Origin: Mucilaginibacter arboris
GTDB lineage: Bacteria; Bacteroidota; Bacteroidia; Sphingobacteriales; Sphingobacteriaceae
DNA: 64,000 nucleotides
Direction: 5' to 3'
Assembly: GCF_009754915.1 (NCBI RefSeq)
Contig: NZ_WPIK01000002.1
Span: 186,001 to 250,000, forward strand
The translations under genes were made by a program, and so were the position numbers. The notes beneath the pieces are model-generated. The model searched no databases and was not told where the DNA came from. It saw only the letters and a program-made list of their open reading frames with translations. Below, one piece after another: positions 25,921 to 34,192 of this stretch (the stretch's first letter is position 1; each line of letters begins with the position of its first letter).

Positions 25921-27483
25921 ATGAACAAGCGTAAATTAAGTTTATTGTTAATTATTGCATTTTTTTTCATCACATTAAACAGCATTGGGCAAATTGTTTC
26001 TTCAAAAGAGGAAATATATAAAGCCGTAGCCCAATCGAAACCAGGCGATGAAATAAAAATTAATGACAGAGAATATAAAGATATTCAATTAATGGTTACC
26101 CGGTCGGGAAATACGGATAGGCCAATCATCATCAAAGCGTTAAACCCTGGTAAGGTATATTTTACCGGGGATGCCAAAGTTGAATTACGGGCGCAAAACA
26201 TTATTTTGGCCGGTATATGGTTTAAAGATGGAAACAGGGACGTTAATAAATGGAAATCGCACGGGCCCGGTTTGGTAGCAATTTATGGAAGTTATAACAG
26301 GGTTACTGAATGTGTTTTTGATTGTTTTGACGAGGCCAATTCAGCCTATATAACAACTTCATTGACCAAAGAGGGTAGTGTGCCACAGCATTGCCGCATT
26401 GACCATTGTGTATTTACAGATAAAATTACGTTTGATCAGGTTATCAACTTAAACAATACAGCGTCGGCAATAAAAGATGGCAGGCCTGGCGGACCACCGA
26501 TGTATCATCGGGTGGACCATTGTTTCTTTTCTAATCCCCAAAAACCGGGTAACGCTGGCGGCGCAATACGTATTGGTTATTATAGAAATGATATGGGCAG
26601 ATGCCTGGTTGATTCTAATCTGTTTCAACGCCAGGATTCTGAAGCCGAGATCATTACCAGTAAATCCCAGGAAAATGTTTATTATGCCAATACTTGCCTC
26701 GACTGCCAGGGAACAATGAATTTTCGGCACGGCGATCACCAGATAGCCATCAATAATTTTTATATAGGTAATGATACTAAATTCGGCTATGGCGGAATGT
26801 TTGTTTGGGGGAGCAAACATATTATTGCTTGTAATTATTTTGAACTGCCAGAAACAATTGATTCGCGGGGTAATGCAGCGTTGTATTTAAATCCTGGGCC
26901 GGAAAACTCAGAACATGCCCTGGCTTTTAACCTGATTATAGCCAATAATATCTTTAAAAACATCAATGGCTATGCTATCCATTTTAATCCGTTGTATCAG
27001 CGGAGGGTAGAATTTGCTGATCAGAATAAATTGAAAATGGAGCTTCCGCATGATCTGTTAATCAGCGGAAATATATTTTATCATGAAAATCGTTCTCAAT
27101 ATACTTTTTTTAAAGATGATTTTGCTATTTCCCAAAAGCAAGACTGGAAAAACAATTTTTTTTATGGCAGTGAACCAGGCATCCCTGCGGAAGATGGGCT
27201 AAAATCCACCAAATTCAAATTGGCCAAAAATGAATTCAATGGCGATGCTGCCAATTTAAAATCGATATACAAACCGTCGTTAATAAACGGAATTAAGTCG
27301 ATAGAAGGGATTGACCTGGATATTCAGCAATTGGTTGATGGCGGGATCAAAGGAAAACCACTTACCTGGAATGATGTCAGGCCAAACTGGTTGAAAGAAA
27401 TTCCTGGTACTTACGCACTTACAACTAAATTATCACCTTCGAGAGAAGTAAAATTTAAAGAAGTTATCAGCAGGGAACATTAA
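25921..27483 (+). CDS. PL6 polysaccharide lyase (chondroitinase B / alginate lyase family)
   Basis: A secreted right-handed beta-helix lyase of 520 residues, signal peptide ending near SIGQ. Conserved blocks are [17 protein letters not shown], holding the candidate Bronsted base K248, and [11 protein letters not shown], holding the candidate acid R269. The 21-residue spacing equals K250-R271 of chondroitinase B. Numerous N-x-F/HCVF turns follow beta-helix coils. PL6 acts on dermatan/chondroitin sulfate or alginate; with sulfatases, FGE and uronyl hydrolase in the window, a glycosaminoglycan-like substrate is the better guess. Repeat-rich gaps flank it on both sides. Confidence 0.88.
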   Translation: MNKRKLSLLLIIAFFFITLNSIGQIVSSKEEIYKAVAQSKPGDEIKINDREYKDIQLMVTRSGNTDRPIIIKALNPGKVYFTGDAKVELRAQNIILAGIWFKDGNRDVNKWKSHGPGLVAIYGSYNRVTECVFDCFDEANSAYITTSLTKEGSVPQHCRIDHCVFTDKITFDQVINLNNTASAIKDGRPGGPPMYHRVDHCFFSNPQKPGNAGGAIRIGYYRNDMGRCLVDSNLFQRQDSEAEIITSKSQENVYYANTCLDCQGTMNFRHGDHQIAINNFYIGNDTKFGYGGMFVWGSKHIIACNYFELPETIDSRGNAALYLNPGPENSEHALAFNLIIANNIFKNINGYAIHFNPLYQRRVEFADQNKLKMELPHDLLISGNIFYHENRSQYTFFKDDFAISQKQDWKNNFFYGSEPGIPAEDGLKSTKFKLAKNEFNGDAANLKSIYKPSLINGIKSIEGIDLDIQQLVDGGIKGKPLTWNDVRPNWLKEIPGTYALTTKLSPSREVKFKEVISREH

Positions 27484-27546
27484 CCGCCATACAATTCCCG
27501 GTAATATTTTTGGGAAACTGTTTAAATTTATATCAGGATGTTTGAT

Positions 27547-27569
27547 ATGCTTCTTTTATCACCTAAAAA
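27547..27569. repeat. Solitary left arm plus partial type A core
   Basis: A full left arm preceded by the outer arm CTGTTTAAATTTATATCAGG and followed by type A core (CTGCAAGGCCATTTGCTTTT, GTACCGGCAG). The right arm is missing; the core breaks off near 27610. This is a decayed copy downstream of the PL6 gene. Confidence 0.75.
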
Positions 27570-27714
27570 TCTGCAAGGCCATTTGCTTTTTGTACCGGCA
27601 GCAGGGCTGTAAAAAGATAATCATTATCCCTGGTAAGACTAATTTATCAGCCCAGGTATTCAACCTGTTCATTCATTTTTGTCGCTCATCCACTTAAAAC
27701 GATTAAATAATAGC

Positions 27715-29115
27715 ATGACTTTAATTAAATCAATCTCAGGTATCCGCGGTACAATTGGCGGTAATGCCGGTAAGGGTTTAACCCCGCCCGATATTATAAA
27801 ATACACAGCCGCTTTTGGCCAGCTCATTAAAACCACATCCGGAATCAGCAAAATAGTGGTCGGCCGCGATGCCCGCATTTCTGGCGATATGGTGCGTAAC
27901 TTGGTTGTTGGCACTTTGCAAAGTATCGGTATCGATGTTGTTGACCTCGGGTTATCCACCACGCCAACAGTAGAAATGGCCGTTGCCGAAGAGCAGGCAG
28001 GCGGAGGTATTATCTTAACAGCCAGCCACAATACAAAACAATGGAACGCACTGAAATTATTAAATGCCAAAGGCGAATTTATTAGTGGCGAAGAGGGTAT
28101 CAAAGTTTTAGAAATAGCGGAATCTGATGGCTTATCTTATTCAGACGTTAACCAATTGGGTAAAGTAACTTACTTTGATTCCTATATTGATTGGCACATC
28201 CAAAAAATATTGGCTTTGCCGCTTGTAAATGTACAGGCCATTAAAAATGCTGGTTTCAGCATTATTGTTGATGCTGTAAACTCTACCGGTGGTTTTGCTG
28301 TACCAGCTTTGCTGGAAGCTTTGGGTGTAACTCAAATAAACAAATTAAACTGCTTACCCGATGGTAATTTTCAGCATGACCCAGAGCCGCTGCCGGCTAA
28401 TTTAACCGGGCTTTCAAACGCAGTTAAACAACAAGGCGCTGATATGGGCATTGCCGTTGATCCGGATGTGGACAGGCTTTGCTTTGTTTGCGAAGACGGG
28501 TCCATGTTTGGCGAAGAATATACGTTAGTGGCGGTGGCGGATTACGTTTTAAGGTTTACGCCTGGTAATACAGTCTCTAACATGTCGTCAACCCGGGCTT
28601 TGCGTGATGTGACAGAAGCGGCGGGAATGGCCTATAGTGCATCAGCCGTAGGCGAAGTGAACGTAGTAACCAAAATGAAAGAAACAAATGCGGTTATTGG
28701 TGGCGAAGGCAACGGTGGTGTCATCTATCCGGAGTTGCATTATGGCCGGGATGCTTTAGTTGGGATAGCGCTTTTTTTAACACATCTGGCCAATCAAAAT
28801 AAAACTATCTCGCAATTAAGGGACAGCTATCCGCGATACTTCATAGCCAAAAACAAAATTGAGTTAGATGAAAACCTTGACCTGGATGGGCTTTTATCAG
28901 CAATAAGCAAACAATACAAACATCAGCCGCAAAATGTAACCGATGGTTTGAAAATTGAATTTGGTAAAGAGTGGGTGCACCTTCGCCGTTCCAATACCGA
29001 ACCTATTATCAGGATCTATGCCGAGTCATCGGATGAAGCATCAGCCAATAATCTTGCAGTTAAAATGATATCCGAATTGCAGGCAATGCTGCAACAATCA
29101 GAAAGCCAGCCATAA
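27715..29115 (+). CDS. glmM: Phosphoglucosamine mutase / phosphomannomutase family
   Basis: A cytoplasmic alpha-D-phosphohexomutase of 466 residues; ATG 27715 is chosen over a TTG 36 bp upstream. It has the phosphoserine loop TASHNTKQWNALK with S104, the metal loop DPDVDRL (D249, D251, D253), the sugar-specificity loop GEGNGGVIYP and the phosphate-binding RRSNTEPIIRIY. The loop and length favour GlmM (GlcN-6-P to GlcN-1-P) over phosphoglucomutase, but ManB activity cannot be excluded. It is not an expected PUL gene. It links amino-sugar release to cell-wall synthesis, or is a housekeeping gene caught between loci. Confidence 0.8.
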   Translation: MTLIKSISGIRGTIGGNAGKGLTPPDIIKYTAAFGQLIKTTSGISKIVVGRDARISGDMVRNLVVGTLQSIGIDVVDLGLSTTPTVEMAVAEEQAGGGIILTASHNTKQWNALKLLNAKGEFISGEEGIKVLEIAESDGLSYSDVNQLGKVTYFDSYIDWHIQKILALPLVNVQAIKNAGFSIIVDAVNSTGGFAVPALLEALGVTQINKLNCLPDGNFQHDPEPLPANLTGLSNAVKQQGADMGIAVDPDVDRLCFVCEDGSMFGEEYTLVAVADYVLRFTPGNTVSNMSSTRALRDVTEAAGMAYSASAVGEVNVVTKMKETNAVIGGEGNGGVIYPELHYGRDALVGIALFLTHLANQNKTISQLRDSYPRYFIAKNKIELDENLDLDGLLSAISKQYKHQPQNVTDGLKIEFGKEWVHLRRSNTEPIIRIYAESSDEASANNLAVKMISELQAMLQQSESQP

Positions 29116-29201
29116 AGGAAAGAATATTAATAACAGGCGGAACCTGCTATATCGGATCACACACTGTAGTTGAAATAATTGTAGCAGGTTAATGCCCAAC
29201 A

Positions 29202-29224
29202 TTTTTAGGTGATAAAAGAAGCAT
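29202..29224. repeat. Solitary right arm of the repeat family
   Basis: A perfect right arm (TTTTTAGGTGATAAAAG plus AAGCAT) 87 bp after the mutase stop with no left partner. Its right flank GCCTGTTTAAATG (about 29260) is the outer arm of the next element. Confidence 0.72.
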
Positions 29225-29291
29225 CAACTCAAAAAAAGTTTTCGTCAGCGTCTGAAAGCCTGTTTAAATGATGATGTTCAGAATATTTGAT

Positions 29292-29404
29292 ATGCTTCTT
29301 TTATCACCTAAAAATCTGCAAGCCATTAACTTTTGTACCGGCAGCTCCCTCTCCTCTGGAGAGGGCGGGGGGTGAGGCTAATTTTATAGTGATAAAAGAA
29401 GCAT
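29292..29404. repeat. Paired inverted-repeat element, type A core
   Basis: A 113-bp copy whose core (CTGCAAGCCATTAAC..GTACCGGCAGCTCC.. hairpin CTCTCCTCTGGAGAG ..GTGAGGC) is almost the exact reverse complement of 13172-13282. The right arm ends 29404 and the outer arm ATATAAATTTAAACAACTTC follows at 29419. It lies 150 bp upstream of the HTCS start, in its probable promoter region. The rest of 29116-29554 shows nothing else. Confidence 0.87.
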
Positions 29405-29554
29405 CAGGTTTTTTTCTGATATAAATTTAAACAACTTCTAATATAGAAATCAATTGTGGGTGATAAATGAAAATTCTTTTATGCCATTATGTACATAACA
29501 GTATAACTGTTAACTTTAGGGTTATAAGGATTTATAGTTGCCTGTTGTTAGTAA

Positions 29555-32500
29555 ATGAAAAAGTTTTTCATTCTTGTCATTTTACAGTTCATTTTGTTAA
29601 ACACTTCGTTTGGCCAGCTTTCGTTCGATCATATTTCCGTGTCAAACGGCCTTTCTCAAAGTACGGTATTATCTATCCTTAAAGATAGCCGCGGTTATAT
29701 GTGGTTTGGCACCCGCGACCGGCTAAACCGGTATGATGCACGCAACATCAAAATATACAATTATGATTACCGCGATACCACGAGCATAAGTTGCAGCGAT
29801 TACGTTTTCTTTGTTTTTGAAGACCGCGAAAAGCACTTGTGGATAGGTACTTCGAAAGGCCTTAACCGCTACATTCCCGAAAGCGATTCATTTGAACGCC
29901 TGATACACAAAGATAGTAACCCGAAAAGCCTTATGGGTAAAAATATCCGCTGTACTTACCAGGACAGGAGCGGCCGGATTTGGTTTGGGAGCGAAAGAGG
30001 CCTCAATATGCTCAGCTTTTCCTCATCCCGAAAGTTTACTCATTTTGTTAAAGCTACAGCGAACGGCCCTGGCCTTGCAGGTAACCAGATAGAAAGCTTA
30101 TTTGAGGACCGCGACGGCAATATGTGGGTTGGTACAAACGAAGGCCTTACCCTGATGAGCCTGAAGAACGGCCATTATGCTTTCAAAAATTTTATCAGCA
30201 GCAAAACCGACCCTAATGGCCTGGATGGAAATTTTGTACAGGCTATTGCACAGGATAGCCAGGGCAATATTTGCATAGGTACCCAAACAGGCGGCGTTAA
30301 TATTTTCGACCCTAAAACCCAGGCCTTCACTCATCTTAAACACGATCCTGCAAACAATAATTCCTTGATCAATAATGATATAAGGAAGATCGTAAACAGG
30401 AATGGCGTACTATGGATAGCCACCATGAACGGCTTAAACCTGTATGATGAAAGCAAAAAAGAGTTTAAACTTTACCAGCATGATATTGAGAGCCGCAATA
30501 GCCTGAGCGATAATTCTATTAAAGAAATTTATTTTGATAACAATGGTACGGCCTGGATCGGAACGATGTTCGGAGGGGTTAATATTATCCATCCTAATAC
30601 CATACCTTTTAATGTTTATCAGGCCAGTAAATATAAAAATAGCATTAGCGGCAACGTTGTAAGTACTATTATTGCAGATGCGAAACAAAATTTATGGATA
30701 GGCACCGAAGGCAACGGTTTAAATTATTATGACAAAACTAAACAGGTATTTAAACACTATATCAACGATCCGAGTGAAGAAGGCAGTATCCGCACCAATT
30801 TTATCAAGGCTATTTATCGGGATAAGGCAAATAACATTTGGGTAGGCTTGCACCAGGGCGGGTTAGAACTGTTTCAGCCATCTTCTGCTACTTTTAAACA
30901 TTATCGCCATAATGCCACCAATCCTTATTCCATCAGCAGCGATATTGTTAGTTGTATCTTGGAGGATAGCTTTAACCGGTTTTGGGTAGGTACTTCAAAA
31001 GGCCTCGATATTTTTGACAAGAAACAGCAGCAATTCCGCACCTATCTAAATAACCCGTCAACACATTTATATTTAAGCAATATAGCGATCAGATGTATTT
31101 ACGAGGACAGGCATCATCAAATATGGGTAGGTACGTCAGACGGACTTGGGATATTAAAACCCGGTGCAACCTCATTTAGCACTTTTAAAACAAGTGAAAG
31201 TGATGCAACCAGCTTAAAAGCTGGCTATATTAATTGTGTAAAAGAGGACAATGATGGTACAATTTGGGTAGGCTCTTTTCACGGTGGTTTAAGCAGATAT
31301 GACAATCTTAAGCAAACCTTCAGAACCTACAAAATAAAGGACGGCCTTCCCAGCGATAATGTGCTGAACATACAACCCGCCGATGGCAATTATTTATGGA
31401 TAAGTACCGATAACGGCCTTTCTAAATTTAACACCTTTACAGGGAGGTTTAAAAACTATAACGTTAAAGATGGCCTCCCTACAAACGAGTTTAACTACAA
31501 TTCATCATTTAAAGATGCCGACGGCAACCTGTACTTTGGCACCTACAACGGCCTGATTAGTTTTAGCCCGAAGCAAATTAAAGAAAATGTAATAGCCCCG
31601 CCGGTGCTGTTTACAAGCTTAAAATTGTTTAACCAGCCCGTAGGCATTGCAGATAAAACAAAGCTGCTACAAAAAGATATCAGCCTAACCCGTGAGATCA
31701 CTTTTACCCACGATCAAAACGTGTTCAGCTTAGATTTTACTGCCCTTAATTACGATAAGCCGGGCCGCAACCAGTATATGTACAAACTGCAAGGCTTCGA
31801 AAAAAACTGGAACTCTGTGAAGATACCCACAGCCACCTATACCAATTTGCCTGTCGGCGAATACGATTTCTTGGTAAAAAGCAGCAATAACGACGGCTTG
31901 TGGAGCAGCAGGGCTGCAAGTTTACACATCGTTATCCTTCCACCCATCTGGAAAACATGGTGGGCCTGTTGCTTTTATATTTTAAGCTTTGCGGGAATAC
32001 TTTTTCTGGTTATCCGATTCTTTAGGCGGCAAGCCCGGTTAGAGCGCGATTTGTATTACGAACACCTGAACTACGAGCGCCAGCAGGAAGTGCATCAGAT
32101 GAAACTCGACTTTTTTACCAAAGTATCACACGAAATCAGAACACCGCTAACCCTGATATTAACTCCCGTAGAAAAATTGATAGATGTTACCCTGGATAAT
32201 CCGTTAGTAGGCCGTCAACTTACTTATGTAAAACAAAATGCCGACCGTTTATTAAGGTTGGTGAACGAGCTTCTGGATTTTAGGAAGATTGAAACCGGGC
32301 ACCTGAAACTGCACGTATCCGGGCATGAAATCGTTAAATTTTGCCAGGATATCTTCTTTTCGTTTGAGCGTTTGAGCCTGGTGAAAAATATTAGTTATCA
32401 GTTTAAGCAGGAGATCGATGCTACAACCGTTTATTTCGATCCTGCCCAGTTTGAAAAAGTGTTGTTTAACATTTTATCTAACGCCTTTAAGTTCACACCT

Positions 32501-33661
32501 GTTGAAGGTACGGTTACTTTTTCGGTAAATGAGGATCAGGATTATGTGAACATCATTATATCCGATAATGGCCCTGGTATAGCAAAAGATGTACAGTTGC
32601 TGATCTTCGATAACTTTTACCAGGCCCAAAATAACACCACACCAGGTTGGGGTATCGGCTTGGCGTTAGTGAAAAATATTGTTGACCTGCACAAAGGAAA
32701 GGTTAGTGTTGAAAGCGAATTAGCTACGGATACCTGCCCGGGAAAAACTGTTTTTACCATTTCGCTGTTAAAAGGAAAAGCTCATTTTGATGCCAGTGAA
32801 TTGGACGATAGCCCTGCCGGGGATTACGCATTACAACAGCAGGTAAACACCCCGGCGTTAATGCCGCGGGCCGAAGACATAGAAGTGCCTAATACTCAAC
32901 AAAAGCAAACCGTTTTGTTAGTGGAAGATAATAACGAAGTAAGGGGTTTAATTAAAGAGTCGCTTGCAGGATTATATGTTATTCACGAAAGTACGAACGG
33001 CGCTCAAGGGTGGGAAGCAGCTTGCCAGATAATTCCCGATCTGATTATCAGCGATATAACCATGCCGGTTATGGATGGCCTTGAATTTTGCTCCAAAATA
33101 AAGGCCGACGAACGTACAAATCATATCCCGGTAATATTGCTTACCGCTAAAGCTACCTACGTTCATCAGGTTAACGGGCTTGAAACAGGGGCAGATGCCT
33201 ATATCACCAAGCCTTTTCGCATGCAAATGCTTGAGCTTACCATCCGTAACCTGATCATGACGCGGCAGTTTATGCGTAAAAAGTTTACCCAGCAGCTAAC
33301 CCTAATGCCCAAAAATAAGTTGATCGGATCCCCTGATGAGAAGTTTTTGAACAAGCTGATGGCCATTGTTGAAACCCACATGGAAGATTCTGAATTTGAT
33401 GTGGTTAAACTGACTAAAGAGATCGGAATGAGCCAGTCTATCCTGTATCGCAAGGTAAAAGCCTTAACCGATATGAATATTACTGATTTTATAAAATCGA
33501 CCAGGCTTAAACAGGCCGCCGCGCTGCTGGCCCAAAACAAATTAAGCATAGCCGAGGTAGCTTATGCCGTTGGCTTTAACGATCGTAAATACTTCAGCAA
33601 AGAGTTTAAAAAACAATTTGGCAAAACCCCGTCCGAATATATGGATCAGGTTGGCGCTTAA
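29555..33661 (+). CDS. Hybrid two-component system sensor/regulator (HTCS)
   Basis: A 1368-residue single-chain regulator. In order: signal peptide (1-20), two seven-bladed-propeller sets of Reg_prop repeats (GLSQSTVLSILKDSRGYMWF and many D.G.LW.GT blades, about 25-680), a Y_Y_Y domain (about 700-790), a transmembrane helix (about 800-825), histidine kinase (H859 in SHEIRTPL), HATPase, a receiver domain (from about 1117, D1167 in SDITMPVMDG) and an AraC-type DNA-binding domain (about 1270-1366). Such proteins sense a periplasmic oligosaccharide and switch on adjacent Sus operons. The likely targets are GH3-SusCD and the lyase operon from 34193 onward. Confidence 0.95.
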   Translation: MKKFFILVILQFILLNTSFGQLSFDHISVSNGLSQSTVLSILKDSRGYMWFGTRDRLNRYDARNIKIYNYDYRDTTSISCSDYVFFVFEDREKHLWIGTSKGLNRYIPESDSFERLIHKDSNPKSLMGKNIRCTYQDRSGRIWFGSERGLNMLSFSSSRKFTHFVKATANGPGLAGNQIESLFEDRDGNMWVGTNEGLTLMSLKNGHYAFKNFISSKTDPNGLDGNFVQAIAQDSQGNICIGTQTGGVNIFDPKTQAFTHLKHDPANNNSLINNDIRKIVNRNGVLWIATMNGLNLYDESKKEFKLYQHDIESRNSLSDNSIKEIYFDNNGTAWIGTMFGGVNIIHPNTIPFNVYQASKYKNSISGNVVSTIIADAKQNLWIGTEGNGLNYYDKTKQVFKHYINDPSEEGSIRTNFIKAIYRDKANNIWVGLHQGGLELFQPSSATFKHYRHNATNPYSISSDIVSCILEDSFNRFWVGTSKGLDIFDKKQQQFRTYLNNPSTHLYLSNIAIRCIYEDRHHQIWVGTSDGLGILKPGATSFSTFKTSESDATSLKAGYINCVKEDNDGTIWVGSFHGGLSRYDNLKQTFRTYKIKDGLPSDNVLNIQPADGNYLWISTDNGLSKFNTFTGRFKNYNVKDGLPTNEFNYNSSFKDADGNLYFGTYNGLISFSPKQIKENVIAPPVLFTSLKLFNQPVGIADKTKLLQKDISLTREITFTHDQNVFSLDFTALNYDKPGRNQYMYKLQGFEKNWNSVKIPTATYTNLPVGEYDFLVKSSNNDGLWSSRAASLHIVILPPIWKTWWACCFYILSFAGILFLVIRFFRRQARLERDLYYEHLNYERQQEVHQMKLDFFTKVSHEIRTPLTLILTPVEKLIDVTLDNPLVGRQLTYVKQNADRLLRLVNELLDFRKIETGHLKLHVSGHEIVKFCQDIFFSFERLSLVKNISYQFKQEIDATTVYFDPAQFEKVLFNILSNAFKFTPVEGTVTFSVNEDQDYVNIIISDNGPGIAKDVQLLIFDNFYQAQNNTTPGWGIGLALVKNIVDLHKGKVSVESELATDTCPGKTVFTISLLKGKAHFDASELDDSPAGDYALQQQVNTPALMPRAEDIEVPNTQQKQTVLLVEDNNEVRGLIKESLAGLYVIHESTNGAQGWEAACQIIPDLIISDITMPVMDGLEFCSKIKADERTNHIPVILLTAKATYVHQVNGLETGADAYITKPFRMQMLELTIRNLIMTRQFMRKKFTQQLTLMPKNKLIGSPDEKFLNKLMAIVETHMEDSEFDVVKLTKEIGMSQSILYRKVKALTDMNITDFIKSTRLKQAAALLAQNKLSIAEVAYAVGFNDRKYFSKEFKKQFGKTPSEYMDQVGA

Positions 33662-33884
33662 CTTCTTAAAGTCTAGTAAACCCTGCTGCCCGTTAACAAT
33701 AAAATAACGCTGCCTACAGGTGCAATTTATTTGTACCGATTTTTCACCCTAAAAAAGTTATTTTTTCGCCCCTTAAATTAAGGATGCAATCTCATATTCG
33801 CCTTTGCTACCGCAATTTAACGAGTACTATAAGAACCTGAATAAGTTTCTATCAGATCCTTCGATATTCTCAGGATTGGTCCTG

Positions 33885-33977
33885 ATGCTTCTTTTAGCAC
33901 TATAAAATTTGCATTGCCCTTGCTATCGGTATAAAAAACAAATGGCCTTGCAGATTTTTAGGTGATAAAAGAAGCAT
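33885..33977. repeat. Paired inverted-repeat element, short type A core, first of two
   Basis: A 93-bp copy: left arm ATGCTTCTTTTAGCACTATA, core with GCATTGCCCTTGCTATCGG, perfect right arm ending 33977. Its left flank (33843-33884, TCAGATCCTTCGATATTCTC) is the reverse complement of the right flank of the element at 43371. The stretch 33662-33842 between the HTCS stop and this flank holds no ORF or clear terminator. Confidence 0.87.
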
Positions 33978-34043
33978 CGAAAAAAGAAGCCGGTAAAATT
34001 TGAACAGGTTTAAACTTGTATAATCTATATCAAAAAAAACCTA

Positions 34044-34137
34044 ATGCTTCTTTTAGCACTATAAAATTTGCATTGCCCTTGCTGCCGTTACAAAAAGCAA
34101 ATGGGTCTTACAGATTTTTAGGTGATAAAAGAAGCAT
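34044..34137. repeat. Paired inverted-repeat element, second near-identical copy
   Basis: A 94-bp copy in the same orientation as 33885-33977, with the same core order and an identical right arm, 67 bp away. It ends 55 bp before the GH3 start. The two copies look like a recent tandem duplication. Confidence 0.87.
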
Positions 34138-34192
34138 CGAAAAAGATGCTGAACAAAATACAAGCTACTAAAACAAATATTTTATTAAAGAC

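Noticed and set aside
27669-28103. 144-residue - strand ORF
   Set aside because: It is antisense to the conserved N-terminus of the phosphohexomutase.
29467-29682. 71-residue + strand ORF overlapping the HTCS start
   Set aside because: It overlaps the well-supported HTCS signal peptide in another frame and shows no domain.
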